Part shown: positions 14,789 to 23,856 of the stretch, piece by piece
Position numbering within the stretch: position 1 is the first letter of the stretch
How the letters are laid out: the number at the start of each line of letters is the position of its first letter
From: Thermoguttaceae bacterium
GTDB taxonomy: Bacteria; Planctomycetota; Planctomycetia; Pirellulales; Thermoguttaceae
DNA: 64,000 nucleotides
Direction: 5' to 3'
NCBI GenBank assembly: GCA_017447865.1
Contig: JAFSMO010000027.1
Location: 1-64,000 of the forward strand
Position numbers and translations under genes: made by a program
The notes under the pieces: generated by a model
Seen by the model: only the letters and a program-made list of their open reading frames with translations
The model's database searches: none
What the model was told of the DNA's origin: nothing

Positions 14789-17503
14789 TTACTCGTAAAC
14801 CCCGACGGTCCAGAGCGTCCGCGGAGCCTGAGCGCTCGGAACCGGCTTCAGATCCGACTCGCCCGTGGGGATCTGCGGGACCGTGCCTTCCAGCGTAAGC
14901 TGGCCCATGACGTTTCCTGCCGGGTCTTTCACGAGGATCTCGTCCGATTCCGTCGTAATTTCCGCGTAGCAGCCGCTCGGGATGGAGCCTTTCAGCGTGA
15001 CTTTCTGCCCCGCCAGTTCGAACGCCGGGTCGGTCAGCTCGGTCTCCACGATCGGAATGGCGCGCAGTGTGCGGAACTTCAGGCCGTCGGTCGGGCCGTC
15101 CACCATGACGTGGATCTTCTCGATGTTATCGTACCGGACGGTACTGCGCAGTTCCTCGTAAAGCCCGGCTTTTCCGCACGGCCAGACCTTGAAGCCGTAC
15201 TTCCCGTTTTCCGACTCGGCAAACTCGAAGTACTTCCAGCCTTTGTGGTTGAGGACGGCGTAATGATCCGCGAGGGCCGTGTGCAGGTGGTAGGGACTCG
15301 CGACGCGGATATTCAGGATCTGGCCCTGACCGTCGCCGTAGATCCAGATCCCCATGCCGAGTTTTTGCGTGAGGTTCAGGTACGGCGCCTCAACTATGCG
15401 GCTCGTGATCTTCTCGGCCGGCTTCGTTTCGTCGAACGCCAGAAGCTCCTCGGAGTTTTCCGCGTCATAGTCTTCCAGCGCGTACCGGTTTTCGATCCGG
15501 ATGTACGGCTTTTGGGCCTTGAACGGGTTTTCGATCTTTACGGCCGGAGCCTCGTCCGTCTTTTCGGTGGCCAGCTGCGTGTAGCGGGCCTCCGCCATCA
15601 CGTACTTCTCGCCGTCCTTCATCAGGCGGAACTGCTTTTCCGGGTCGAGGACCTTTTCGCAGACCTCGGCCGGGAAGTAGTGCTCACGGCGCAGGAGGTC
15701 GTAGGTCTTCAGGACCAGACCGTTTTCCCACGCCGCGGGGACCAGCTGACCGAGCGAAATGTCGAGGTACGAAAGCCCGGCGTCGTGCGCGAGGATCTTG
15801 GAGCCCATGTAGTCGAGGTCCTCACGGAAGAGCGTTTTGCACTGGAAATTCCGCGCGTAGATCGTCCTCTTGGCGGGGCAGACGGCAAACCACCCCATCT
15901 GGCCGGGGAGGTAGCACTTTTCCGCGCTCTGATTGTTCGACTGGAAATGCCACTTGAAGAAGTGCAGGTAGCCGCGGGACGGTGAATCCCACGCCCCCAT
16001 GCGGCTGCGGGCGGCCCAGAGGGACGGGTGCATCGTGCTGTACTCCAGAAGCGGCGGCTCCGACTTGATGTTCCGCAGGATCTCACGCACGAACAGCGCG
16101 TCGTAGTACCAGCACAAGTAGCGCTTCTCGCCGAGGATCCCGGACGTTCCGTCCAGCGCGTCGAGGTAGATCATGCTGAACCCGCCTTCGTCGTAGGTCT
16201 TTGCCGTGTTGCGCGCGATCTCCAGGAAAAGGTCGCTCTTCGGGTTCGGGCAGAAGTAACTGAAAAAGTACTGCGAGAGGTGATCGACTTTCGCGCCCTT
16301 TTTGTGCTCCGCGACGACCGTTCCGCACGCGCCTCGCTTGCACTTCAGGAAACCGTTCGTCCCGAGCTCGGTGAACTCCAGGAGTTCATCATCGATCCGG
16401 ACGTAGTGACTGTTCCGGCGCGTGTACGCCAGCACGAACTCAATGTTCTCCGTGCTTTCCTCGACCGGCACGTTCTTCGATTCGGCCGTCAGGTCCTCGG
16501 TCAGCGTGTACGAGTTCATCACGTCCAGGTCTTTATGCGGGACCGGCGTGAGGTACTTCGAGCCGTTCACGACGAACTCGGAGTACGTGTGCAGCCCGGC
16601 GATCATCCCGTGCTTCTTCATCTCGTCGGTCATCCGGCGGAAGTCCGAGACGCCGTTCGGGTACGCCGCGTCCTTGAAGTGGAAATCGCCCTGACGGAAC
16701 GGGTTCCCCTGATGGAAGTCGATCTGGTTGACGCCGAATTTGCCCAGATGCTCCGCCCATTCGTTCACGTCTTCGGCGGTGATCGGCGTGCTCGTGATGA
16801 TGTAGGAGCCGTGATTCTTCGGAATGTCCATCGCGAAACCACCGCCGAAACGGTTGACCGGCGGGGCGATTTTGTAGTACTCAGGATCGGCGGCCTGCTT
16901 CTCCAGGATCATGGTCGTGACACTCTGCATCACGCCGCGCATTTGCTTTTCGGGGACGCCGACGAACGCGGCCTTGGCGCCTTTCACGCCGATTTCACCC
17001 CAGACCCGGGCGCCCAGGCGCGACGCGCGGCCGGGGTACTCCACGACGTCAGTATTAATGGCGAGGATCAGCGACGAGAAACCGAACGCCTCCGGGGACG
17101 CGTAGTCCGGTTTCAGCGTGACGCGGCCGAATTCGAGATTCAGAAAATCCTCGGAGCTGACGGAATCGATTTCGAGCGTGTAGTAATTGGGGCAAGACTC
17201 GTAATTCAGCACGACCCAGAAGCCGTTTTTGAACGTGACGCGGATCTGCTTGCCGTCGGAGACCCACTCGACTTTTTCTGGCACGACCGCGCTCTGCTGG
17301 TTTTCCATGACGACCAGCGCGAAGTACTCGCCTTTGTGGTGGAGCCAGTCGGTCCCGTTCCGCAGCTCAACGGCAGAATCGACGAAACCGTTTTCCGTCA
17401 CGGTGACGGCCAGAAAGTCGCTTTTCAGAACAAGGTTTTCCGCCGAAACCATCAGCGTGAAACCGCAAAGAAAAAGCGCGAAGCATAAAAAACGATGAAA
17501 CAT
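14789..17503 (-). CDS. large secreted glycoside-hydrolase-like protein
   Basis: This 904-aa protein starts MFHRFLCFALFLCGF, a signal peptide cleaved near SAEN (~20). GGAGG six bases before this ATG fixes the start; the frame runs 18 codons further upstream. An N-terminal beta-rich domain (~20-220) precedes a TIM-barrel-like centre (~225-600). The centre has GVNQIDFHQGNPF, HGMIAGLHTYSEF, GGFSMIYLDALDG (likely catalytic Asp), LLEYSTMHPSLW and ILAHDAGLSYLD. The order resembles alpha-galactosidase/GH-clan-D-type barrels, but the family cannot be assigned by eye. A C-terminal beta-sandwich (~680-900) may bind carbohydrate. It probably degrades an extracellular polysaccharide. Transcribed divergently from asd. 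Confidence 0.7.
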   Translation of the reverse strand: MFHRFLCFALFLCGFTLMVSAENLVLKSDFLAVTVTENGFVDSAVELRNGTDWLHHKGEYFALVVMENQQSAVVPEKVEWVSDGKQIRVTFKNGFWVVLNYESCPNYYTLEIDSVSSEDFLNLEFGRVTLKPDYASPEAFGFSSLILAINTDVVEYPGRASRLGARVWGEIGVKGAKAAFVGVPEKQMRGVMQSVTTMILEKQAADPEYYKIAPPVNRFGGGFAMDIPKNHGSYIITSTPITAEDVNEWAEHLGKFGVNQIDFHQGNPFRQGDFHFKDAAYPNGVSDFRRMTDEMKKHGMIAGLHTYSEFVVNGSKYLTPVPHKDLDVMNSYTLTEDLTAESKNVPVEESTENIEFVLAYTRRNSHYVRIDDELLEFTELGTNGFLKCKRGACGTVVAEHKKGAKVDHLSQYFFSYFCPNPKSDLFLEIARNTAKTYDEGGFSMIYLDALDGTSGILGEKRYLCWYYDALFVREILRNIKSEPPLLEYSTMHPSLWAARSRMGAWDSPSRGYLHFFKWHFQSNNQSAEKCYLPGQMGWFAVCPAKRTIYARNFQCKTLFREDLDYMGSKILAHDAGLSYLDISLGQLVPAAWENGLVLKTYDLLRREHYFPAEVCEKVLDPEKQFRLMKDGEKYVMAEARYTQLATEKTDEAPAVKIENPFKAQKPYIRIENRYALEDYDAENSEELLAFDETKPAEKITSRIVEAPYLNLTQKLGMGIWIYGDGQGQILNIRVASPYHLHTALADHYAVLNHKGWKYFEFAESENGKYGFKVWPCGKAGLYEELRSTVRYDNIEKIHVMVDGPTDGLKFRTLRAIPIVETELTDPAFELAGQKVTLKGSIPSGCYAEITTESDEILVKDPAGNVMGQLTLEGTVPQIPTGESDLKPVPSAQAPRTLWTVGVYE

Positions 17504-17528
17504 AAAAGACCTCCAGGAGGGAAATTTA

Positions 17529-17572
17529 AAACGCCTCCCCAAAAGGGAGTGGCCCAAAGGGCCGGAGGGATC
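17529..17572. repeat. CCTCCCC-family palindromic repeat, short copy
   Basis: The segment reads GCCTCCCC-AAAA-GGGAG, then GGCCC-AAA-GGGCC, then GGAGGGAT. This is the same three-part layout (hairpin, hairpin, GGAGGGGT tail) as the repeats around 22.1, 23.8 and 24.4 kb. It lies between the divergent glycosidase-like and asd genes, so unlike its relatives it is at 5' ends. Confidence 0.6.
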
Positions 17573-17692
17573 GATTGATTTGAGAAAAAATGACGGGGAC
17601 TTGTACCGCCGTTTCCTTGATTTTACCCCAACATTTTCAGAAAATCAAGGGGGGAGAGGAAAATTTTTCGGGAAATTCCGGGGGGGTACGTC

Positions 17693-17721
17693 TTTACAAA
17701 ACCCGAGTTTTGTGGTATATT
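17693..17721 (+). promoter_or_regulatory. promoter of asd
   Basis: TTTACA (17693-17698) and TATATT (17716-17721) are 17 bases apart. Expected transcription start is near 17728, ~40 bases before the asd start codon. Confidence 0.6.
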
Positions 17722-17769
17722 TTCAAAAATTTCCCATTTCAACTTTTTTTCTTTTCAGGAGAATTTGCC

Positions 17770-18792
17770 GTGTTTAACATGACCGCAGTTTTGGGCGCCA
17801 CCGGCGCAGTCGGTTCGATTATTCGTGCTTTGATGGAAGAACGTAACTTCCCGACGAAAAACATTAAATTCATCGCGACGGCCCGTTCCGCCGGTAAAGT
17901 CCTGAAATACGCCGGCCGCGACATCGTGGTGGAAGCGGTTTCCCCCGAAGCGTTCGAGGGCGTGGACCTGGTGATCTCCTCCACCCCGGACGAAACCGCG
18001 GAGGAATGGGTCCCGGTCGCCGTTTCCAAGGGTTGCATCGTGGTCGATGAAAGCGCGTTTTTCCGGATGAAGGAAGACGTTCCGCTCGTCATTCCGGAAG
18101 TGAACCCGGACGACATCATGAAGCACAAAGGGATCATTTCCAGCCCGAACTGCTCCACGACGCAGATGGTGCAGGCCCTGCAGCCGCTGCATGCGTTTGG
18201 GAAACTCACGCACGTGAACGTCGCGACCTACCAGGCCACTTCCGGCGCCGGCGTCGGCGGTCAGCGCGAGTTGGTGGAATCTTCGAAAGCCCATCTGGCG
18301 GGCGAGCCGTTTGAGGCCAAAACCTTCCAGTATCCGATCGCGTTCAATGTGATCCCGCAGATCGGCAGTCCGAAAGACCCGGTCAATTTCCCGGGCTACA
18401 CGAGCGAAGAGGTGAAGATGATCCGCGAGACGTGGAAAATGCTCGGCGACGATTCGATCAAGATTTCCGCGACATGCGTCCGCGTTCCGGTCGAGAACTG
18501 CCACAGTGAAGTGGTGACGGTCGAGACGGAAAAGAAAATCACGCGTGAACAGGCGATCGAGCTTTGGAAAAACACGCCGGGGCTGGTCGTCATGGACGAT
18601 CTGGCGAATCACGTTTACCCGATGCCGAGCATTTGCTCCGGGAGCAACGACACGTACATCGGCCGCATTCGTGAAGACGTTTCGCGTGAAAACGGCCTGA
18701 CGTTCTGGTGCGTGAGCGACAATTTGCGCAAAGGCGCCGCGACGAATGCCGTCCAGATTGCTGAGCTGCTCGCGAAGAAAATGTTTGGTTGA
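17770..18792 (+). CDS. asd: aspartate-semialdehyde dehydrogenase
   Basis: Asd reduces aspartyl phosphate with NADPH to aspartate semialdehyde, the branch point to diaminopimelate/lysine, threonine and methionine. The 340-aa product has the dinucleotide fold AVLGATGAVGS, the active-site Cys in SSPNCSTTQM, the substrate-binding YQATSGAGVGGQREL, and the C-terminal VSDNLRKGAATNAVQIAELL. The frame opens 60 codons earlier, but those codons overlap the promoter and read as noise. GTG at 17770 is preferred because AGGAG lies 8 bases upstream; ATG at 17779 would be 17 bases from it. Length fits the family. No other lysine/threonine pathway genes are adjacent. Confidence 0.95.
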   Translation: MFNMTAVLGATGAVGSIIRALMEERNFPTKNIKFIATARSAGKVLKYAGRDIVVEAVSPEAFEGVDLVISSTPDETAEEWVPVAVSKGCIVVDESAFFRMKEDVPLVIPEVNPDDIMKHKGIISSPNCSTTQMVQALQPLHAFGKLTHVNVATYQATSGAGVGGQRELVESSKAHLAGEPFEAKTFQYPIAFNVIPQIGSPKDPVNFPGYTSEEVKMIRETWKMLGDDSIKISATCVRVPVENCHSEVVTVETEKKITREQAIELWKNTPGLVVMDDLANHVYPMPSICSGSNDTYIGRIREDVSRENGLTFWCVSDNLRKGAATNAVQIAELLAKKMFG

Positions 18793-18797
18793 GAACT

Positions 18798-19088
18798 GGA
18801 AGGCGGTAATGGAGCGCGGAGCGCGGAATTACGCGCCGGCTTAAATCACCACGGACGAACGGAAGGCGGTAATGGAGCGCGGAGCGCGGAATTACGCGCC
18901 GGCTTAAATCACCACGGACGAACGGAAAGCGGTAATGGAGCGCGGAGCGCGGAATTACGCGCCGGGTAAGGTTTATGGCAATTTAACCCGGCGCGTAATT
19001 CCGGCCTTCGGCCTCCATTACCGCCTTCCATCTTTTTCCGCCTCCCAATGGCGCGTAATTCCGGCCTTCGGCCTCCATTACCGCCTCC
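18798..19088. repeat. GGCGGTAATGGAG element: three 63-bp direct copies plus inverted copies
   Basis: A 63-bp unit starts at 18798, 18861 and 18924 (the last truncated). It contains GGCGGTAATGGAG, a GCGC-GGA-GCGC hairpin and GGAATTACGCGCC. Two inverted partial copies follow (about 18985-19029 and 19050-19088), keeping the outer words but with GGCC-TTC-GGCC in the middle instead. The whole block can fold on itself and lies between the convergent 3' ends of asd and the porin gene. A single inverted unit recurs at 32499-32557. Confidence 0.9.
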
Positions 19089-19104
19089 ATAGTTTACCGC
19101 CTCG

Positions 19105-19137
19105 CATAAAAAAACGGCCCGTGATTTCTCACGGGCC
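19105..19137 (-). terminator. rho-independent terminator of the porin gene
   Basis: On the minus strand the stem GGCCCGTGA-GAAA-TCACGGGCC (19116-19137) is followed by G and a run of seven T. It lies ~35 bases after the porin stop codon. Confidence 0.9.
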
Positions 19138-19171
19138 ATTCTCAGAAGTGTGTTTCGTTTCTTGAGTTACA

Positions 19172-20752
19172 TCAGAATCTCACGATTGCGTCGCACCCGA
19201 AGGTGAAGAGCGTCTTGGAGTCCCCGTTGTCAAATGCGTAGCCATTCCCATTCGGCGCGTCTTTGATTTCCAGGTCGGAGTAATCCCAGCGCAATTCCGG
19301 GCGAATGGTCAGCCAGGTGAAGGGATCCCAGTTCACGCCGAGGCTCAAGGTGAAGTAATTGGCGGGAGTTTTGTCCAGGGTCACGCGGTTTCCGCCGCCG
19401 ACGACCGTGTTTTCTTTGTCCTGGAACCACTCGAAGCGGGTGCCGAAGGTCAGGTGCTCGTTGATGCAGTAGAACAGGTAGTTGCTGAATCCGTACCAGT
19501 TCCGGCCGCGGAATTGATCGGTGTCGCCCTCATTGACGATCGCGTCATTGTTCCCGTAAGTAAATTCACCGACGTAGGCGAAACGTTCCGAGAATTTGTA
19601 TTTCAGGATCAGGTTGACGAGCGTCGTGTTGTTCGCATCATCGGGGTAACCGACCGGCATGAAGGTGGCACCTTTCTGTTTGCCGTTCATGACGATGGCC
19701 GAAACCGCGAAGTTGCCGCACAGGTTTTCGTAGGTGGCACCAATGACGAAGGAGAAGTCCTCGTCTCCGGAGGTGCAGAACGCATTCCATTCATTCACAC
19801 CGCCCGCGATGATGCTCCAGCAATCACCGATTTTCCAGTCGGTGATCACGCCGGTCATGGTCGTCGGCATTCCGTAAACGCTCTGGTAGGAGCGGGAGTA
19901 GAAGAAGTTCTGCGTTGCCTGATTGGATTCAAAACCCATGACGGAATCGAAATGACCGATTTTCACGTCCACTCCGTTCAAAATCGGAGCGTAGATCTCG
20001 AAGAAGAACTGCGGAAGGGCCATTCCGTACTTGGTGTAAATGGCACGGTATTGGGTGTTGTCGGTCTTCTGACCGTTGACGTGCGGTATATTTTGGGGCG
20101 TGGTTTCCAGACCAGTGGAGGTCATGTAGTAGTAATCCGTGCCGTACATGATGTCGATCTGACCGCCGAGGGCCCACTGATCGGCTTTGATGATGCGGCG
20201 GCCGAAGGAGAGGTAAAGCTGGTTGAGCTGGTAACCCTCGTAGTCATCGGTGGCCATCGGGAGGTTCGTAGATGAATTCTTGTTGCTGTTCACGTTGAAC
20301 CCCTGATCGACCCAGCCTTCCACGAAGAGGCAGCCGGGACCCAGAATGCCGCCGCAGCTCGGCTGGCAGATCGGTTCGCAGAAATCACCCAGGAAAAGAC
20401 CGTCGCAGGAGGTTTCCATCACGGCGCCATCCATCACCGGTCCCGATTCCATCACGGGAGCGGTCCCGTCAGGCGTGTAAGCCGGAGCACCCTGAGCGGG
20501 AGCGTTCGGATACGCCATCGCAGAAGCCGGCTGAGCGCTTGGTGCCGGCGCGGGGATCACTTCCTGGTACTGGACCTGAGTGACCGGCGCCTGAACCGGA
20601 GTCGAAAGACGGCCGTAGGCCGGGATCTCATCGCTGAGCTGAATGGAATCCGGGATGTAGTTTTGCGCTTGGACAAAACTGGAGAAAACTGACGCGGTAA
20701 TAAAAGCCGCGATTCCCAAAATTCGGTACGGTTTGAAAAAATCGTTAATCAT
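19172..20752 (-). CDS. BBP2-type outer-membrane beta-barrel porin
   Basis: This 526-aa protein has a signal peptide (IAAFITASVFSSFVQAQ, cleaved ~30) and a Pro/Ala-rich spacer (~50-110). A Cys-containing segment (CDGLFLGDFCEPICQPSC, ~115-135) precedes a beta-barrel from ~140 to the C-terminal Phe. The barrel has alternating aromatic strands such as WFQDKENTVVGGGNRV and FTWLTIRPELRWDYSD. This architecture matches the 'putative beta-barrel porin-2' (BBP2/DUF1597-like) proteins common in planctomycetes; passive uptake of small solutes is the usual proposal. AAGGA precedes the ATG. The 5' leader has a promoter-like pair and a CTATCC-GAGA-GGATAG hairpin; a strong terminator follows. Confidence 0.85.
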   Translation of the reverse strand: MINDFFKPYRILGIAAFITASVFSSFVQAQNYIPDSIQLSDEIPAYGRLSTPVQAPVTQVQYQEVIPAPAPSAQPASAMAYPNAPAQGAPAYTPDGTAPVMESGPVMDGAVMETSCDGLFLGDFCEPICQPSCGGILGPGCLFVEGWVDQGFNVNSNKNSSTNLPMATDDYEGYQLNQLYLSFGRRIIKADQWALGGQIDIMYGTDYYYMTSTGLETTPQNIPHVNGQKTDNTQYRAIYTKYGMALPQFFFEIYAPILNGVDVKIGHFDSVMGFESNQATQNFFYSRSYQSVYGMPTTMTGVITDWKIGDCWSIIAGGVNEWNAFCTSGDEDFSFVIGATYENLCGNFAVSAIVMNGKQKGATFMPVGYPDDANNTTLVNLILKYKFSERFAYVGEFTYGNNDAIVNEGDTDQFRGRNWYGFSNYLFYCINEHLTFGTRFEWFQDKENTVVGGGNRVTLDKTPANYFTLSLGVNWDPFTWLTIRPELRWDYSDLEIKDAPNGNGYAFDNGDSKTLFTFGCDAIVRF

Positions 20753-20791
20753 GACCGTTTCCTTTGTAACTGAATTACACGATACACACTT

Positions 20792-20863
20792 CTATCCTCT
20801 CGGATAGTAAATCTATCGGTTGTAACGGTCATGGGGTTTAGGTAAAATTTAACGATTTGTGAA
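20792..20863 (-). promoter_or_regulatory. porin promoter and leader hairpin
   Basis: Minus-strand TTCACA (20858-20863) and TAAACC (20835-20840) are 17 bases apart. Downstream in the leader is a perfect 6-bp hairpin (20792-20797 with 20802-20807) about 40 bases before the start codon, which could stabilise the mRNA. Confidence 0.45.
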
Positions 20864-20913
20864 AATTTTTCGATTATGCAGAATTTTCCGGCAAAAGTTT
20901 CCACTGAGAGCCA

Positions 20914-20948
20914 AAAAAAGAGGGGACGATGGTGACTCCATCATCCCC
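20914..20948 (-). terminator. rho-independent terminator after the DUF1559 gene
   Basis: On the minus strand a GGGGA-GATGG stem (20922-20932 with 20938-20948, one mismatch) is followed by TCTTTTTTT. It ends the DUF1559 transcript that stops at 21027. Confidence 0.85.
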
Positions 20949-21026
20949 TTAAAGGTTCAAAACTTTCAGACGTTAATTAATCAATATTGAGTCCCGCCTC
21001 AACTCCTCACTCCACACTCCTAACTT

Positions 21027-22025
21027 CTACTGGAGCGAAACCGCCTTGCCATCGGCGCGGTTGGCGAGGTTTTCGTGGGTCTCGCCGTCGATCGAGTAGG
21101 AAATTCTCTGGACGGAGCCGTCGCACATGCACATCCCAAAGGATCCGGAGTGGCAGCTTCCGAAGCGGGTCGGGGAGCCAACGTCGTAGTTCGCCCGGTC
21201 TTGCAGCGGCATGCGCGTGTCCCTGACCGCGATGCGCATATTATCGCCGTCGCACCCGGCATAAACGGTTACGTCGTCCGTGTAGCAGAAGGGGGAATCC
21301 GCGGCATCGTAAACCTCCGGCGCGAGGTACTTCTCGCCGACGAGGTACGTGTTCGAGGTTCCGTCACGGATCTCTCCGATAGACGCGGCGCCGTAGTCAT
21401 ACGAAACGCCGTTTGCTTTCGGGTCTTTCCAGGTCCGGTTTCTGCCGCAGGCCAGGCTGGCTTCCCACGAGGTGTTCGTGCTCTGGTTCGCGCCATTATT
21501 GAACCCACCGCTGTTTGATCCGAAGGAGGCGGCATAGTCCCCTTTGACCCCCTGCCGATTGTCGAGAGCGTCGCAGTCTTTGCCGAAATCGCGGACCAGG
21601 TAAAGCTTCGTCGAGCGGCGGGACGGGCAGTAGAAAAGCGCGACCGGCGTCTGGCAACGGAGTTTCGTGCCCTGTTTCTGCTGTGCAGTGACTTGCTCAG
21701 GAGTCCCATCTGTCCCGAGTTGGAAAAGCGCGTTCTGCTCGATGAAAGGCAGAAGCGAGTACGCCCAACTACCCGGCTGAAGATGACCGAAACCAAGATC
21801 TGGGTCCCCTTTCCAGTAGTAGTACCACCCGCCGGCGGGGTAGATCTTGACGCTGGATTCGTGGTTCATCGCGCCGAGCCCGATGTTTTTCAGGTTGTTG
21901 CTGCACTGCATCTGGCGCGCGGCTTCACGTGCCTGCTGCACGGCCGGGAGAAGCAGACCGACGAGCATTCCAATGATGGCAATGACGACCAAAAGTTCAA
22001 CGAGTGTGAAGGCTGAGCGACGCAT
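21027..22025 (-). CDS. DUF1559 protein with pilin-type N-terminus
   Basis: This 332-aa protein starts [18 protein letters not shown], a prepilin-like leader of only four residues before the conserved Phe. MQCSNNLKNIGLGAMNHES and the family closing box (SCHSGSFGMCMCDGSVQRISYSID) frame a full-length DUF1559 domain. The second half of the family box normally reads H-x-G-G-x-x-x-x-x-x-D-G-S; here it carries two extra Cys (GMCMCDGS). Function is unknown; the protein is presumably exported or attached to the envelope through its N-terminal helix. A GTGGAG-word repeat begins at its stop codon and a terminator lies ~80 bases downstream. Confidence 0.9.
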   Translation of the reverse strand: MRRSAFTLVELLVVIAIIGMLVGLLLPAVQQAREAARQMQCSNNLKNIGLGAMNHESSVKIYPAGGWYYYWKGDPDLGFGHLQPGSWAYSLLPFIEQNALFQLGTDGTPEQVTAQQKQGTKLRCQTPVALFYCPSRRSTKLYLVRDFGKDCDALDNRQGVKGDYAASFGSNSGGFNNGANQSTNTSWEASLACGRNRTWKDPKANGVSYDYGAASIGEIRDGTSNTYLVGEKYLAPEVYDAADSPFCYTDDVTVYAGCDGDNMRIAVRDTRMPLQDRANYDVGSPTRFGSCHSGSFGMCMCDGSVQRISYSIDGETHENLANRADGKAVSLQ

Positions 22026-22080
22026 GGTTCTTCGTGGGGGTTAGGGGTTAAAATCAGGATGAATTATCAAAAGGATTTTA

Positions 22081-22210
22081 AAGGCCCACCTGAAAGGGGG
22101 GCTGCCGAGCGCAGCGAGGCTGGGGGGGCTGGCAGTGGGCTGGATTTTCCTTGGTTTCAGAACCCCTCCACCGCCTTGGGCGGTCCCCCTCCCCTTTCAG
22201 GGGAGGCTTT
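22081..22210. repeat. CCTCCCC-family palindromic repeat, tail-to-tail pair
   Basis: A forward unit (22081-22130) begins GGCCCACCTGAAAGGGGGG, followed by GCCGAGCG-CAG-CGAGGC and a GGGGGG tract. A reverse unit (22160-22210) ends in AGGGGAGGCTTTTTTT. The pair folds into a long imperfect hairpin at the 3' end of the PEP-CTERM gene. The last codons of that gene (KKSLP and the stop) lie inside the repeat. Confidence 0.85.
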
Positions 22211-23774
22211 TTTTATGTCTTACGGCTACCAGACCAAGCAGACCACCCAGCAGGAGCAGCCACGTCGCCGGTTCCGGGACGGGGGTCAGACGCGCGTTCA
22301 TGTACGCGCCATGGTCGCAGGAGGAAGATTCTCCCGTGAACATCATCAGCGTCAGGTACTTCGCGTCACACGGGATCGTGAACTCCACATCGACCGGATT
22401 GTTCCGCGTCGCGTAAGCGGGCATTGTGGCCGGAAGGTCCAGGACCCACTCACCATTATCGTTTTGGGAGAAACCAAGCTCCTCGCCCTGAAGGTACGCG
22501 GCGATGATGCCTTCCGCATCGGAAACGATCTGGATCCCGTAAACGGCCCCCGACGGTCCCGCGGTGCAGTTGGGCAGGGAGATCGTCGAGTTGAAGCGGA
22601 ACTCTTTGTCGTCAAAGGCCGAGCGGATTTCATCCAGGCTAAAGGTTACCAGCGAGTTGGCGTGCATGCCGATCCCGCCGATGACTTCGGTGCCGTCCGC
22701 CAGGGTCAGGGGCGTGTCGTCATTCCCGCAGCGATTGCTGAAAATGCCGCCCCATGCGCCGGTTATGTTACCGTGAAGCTGCGATTGGCCGGTCAGGTTC
22801 AGGACCAGGGAGTCGGTGGAGGTCGTCAGCGGAACGAGGAAATCCCCCTCCGAGGGTTTGGTGAAGTTCGCGGCTCGCTCGACTGCCGGGCTGGAACCCA
22901 TCACGTCTTTGACGTTCACGCCTTTATTGTCGTTCATGGCGTAGGCCTGCGCGACGGTGCGGCCGAAGAGCGTGTTCAGGTAAAGTGCCGGCTCGATGAT
23001 CGTGTTCGTTTCGTAAAGGGCCTTGAGCTGGTTCCCGGCCAGCACCGTGTCGAAAATGCGAGCCTCATCCATGGAGCCTTTGAACGTGTTGTTCAGCGCG
23101 TCCCCTTTGGTCCCAAACTGAATGGCGGTGTACGCTTTGTACGGCTGGCTCGCCATTACGTCCGAGGTGGTGGTCCCGACGTATTTCCCGTTCACCGCGA
23201 CGGAAAACGTGCCGGCATCGTAATCACGGGTGAAGGTCACCATGGACCACTCGTTCAACGGGACGGTTCCGCCCGAGGCCGTGGTGCGGTTGCAGCCGCC
23301 GTCATCGATCGTCCCGGTTGGCAGCTTCGCGCTGGTGTAGGAAGTAGCGACTCCGCTGCCCGTCAGGTAAAACTGGTACGACCATTGCTGGGTCCAGTCG
23401 CCGAAAACCGGCGTCCAGTTGCCTCCGGTGGAATAACTGGTCGGATTGACCCAGAGGTTTACGGAGTAATCGCCCTCGTACATGTTGTTCAGCGCGCCGA
23501 GGATCTGCGACGCGGAATCGCTGAGCTGGATGTATCCGCCGTTGAGCGTGACGGCCGTTCCGCCAAAAACGCCTTCGGTTCCGTAGGTGACGAGACTCGT
23601 GTCGGTTATGGGGGAGTTACTCTTGTAAGCCGCGGCATTCAGACCCGAGATGGAATCCTGGGTGACGAGCGTCCCGGCCGGATCGTCGAAGCTCCAGTAC
23701 GCGACCTGGTCCGCACGGAGCAGGGGAGCGCAAAGAAGCAGGAGGAATAAAACGAAAAAGTAACGGTGAATCAT
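22197..23774 (-). CDS. PEP-CTERM protein with LamG-like and NPCBM-like domains
   Basis: This 525-aa exported protein has a signal peptide (FFVLFLLLLCAPLLRA), a LamG/concanavalin-like domain (~25-265, with EWSMVTFTRDYDAGTFSVAVNGKYVG), and an NPCBM-like region (~330-490, GGIGMHANSLVTFSLD). It ends in a PEP-CTERM tail: VPEPATWLLLLGGLLGLVA followed by basic RHKK. PEP-CTERM tails are sorted and cleaved by an exosortase, not in this window. The domains suggest carbohydrate binding at the cell surface or matrix. I start at ATG 23774 because its context (TAAAATG then CAC/CCG) matches the paralogous gene at 26263. The last residues KKSLP are encoded by the intergenic repeat. Confidence 0.85.
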   Translation of the reverse strand: MIHRYFFVLFLLLLCAPLLRADQVAYWSFDDPAGTLVTQDSISGLNAAAYKSNSPITDTSLVTYGTEGVFGGTAVTLNGGYIQLSDSASQILGALNNMYEGDYSVNLWVNPTSYSTGGNWTPVFGDWTQQWSYQFYLTGSGVATSYTSAKLPTGTIDDGGCNRTTASGGTVPLNEWSMVTFTRDYDAGTFSVAVNGKYVGTTTSDVMASQPYKAYTAIQFGTKGDALNNTFKGSMDEARIFDTVLAGNQLKALYETNTIIEPALYLNTLFGRTVAQAYAMNDNKGVNVKDVMGSSPAVERAANFTKPSEGDFLVPLTTSTDSLVLNLTGQSQLHGNITGAWGGIFSNRCGNDDTPLTLADGTEVIGGIGMHANSLVTFSLDEIRSAFDDKEFRFNSTISLPNCTAGPSGAVYGIQIVSDAEGIIAAYLQGEELGFSQNDNGEWVLDLPATMPAYATRNNPVDVEFTIPCDAKYLTLMMFTGESSSCDHGAYMNARLTPVPEPATWLLLLGGLLGLVAVRHKKSLP

Positions 23775-23795
23775 TTTAGGCATTTAATAAAAAAG

Positions 23796-23851
23796 GTTTT
23801 AAAGGCCCCCCTGAAAGGGGGGCTGCCGAGCGGAGCGAGGCTGGGGGGTTC
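23796..23851. repeat. CCTCCCC-family repeat, single forward unit
   Basis: One forward unit (AAAGGCCCCCCTGAAAGGGG, then GCCGAGCG-GAG-CGAGGC and GGGGGGTT) lies at the 3' end of the DUF559 gene and just upstream of the PEP-CTERM start. Confidence 0.85.
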
Positions 23852-23856
23852 AGAAA

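Noticed and set aside
16028..17488. Plus-strand frame of ~486 codons opposite the glycosidase-like gene
   Set aside because: Composition typical of an antisense shadow (Arg/Val/His-rich); the minus strand has a signal peptide and GGAGG site.
18798..18975. Possible CRISPR array from a 63-bp period
   Set aside because: The whole period is repeated with no unique spacers, inverted copies follow, and no cas genes are present.
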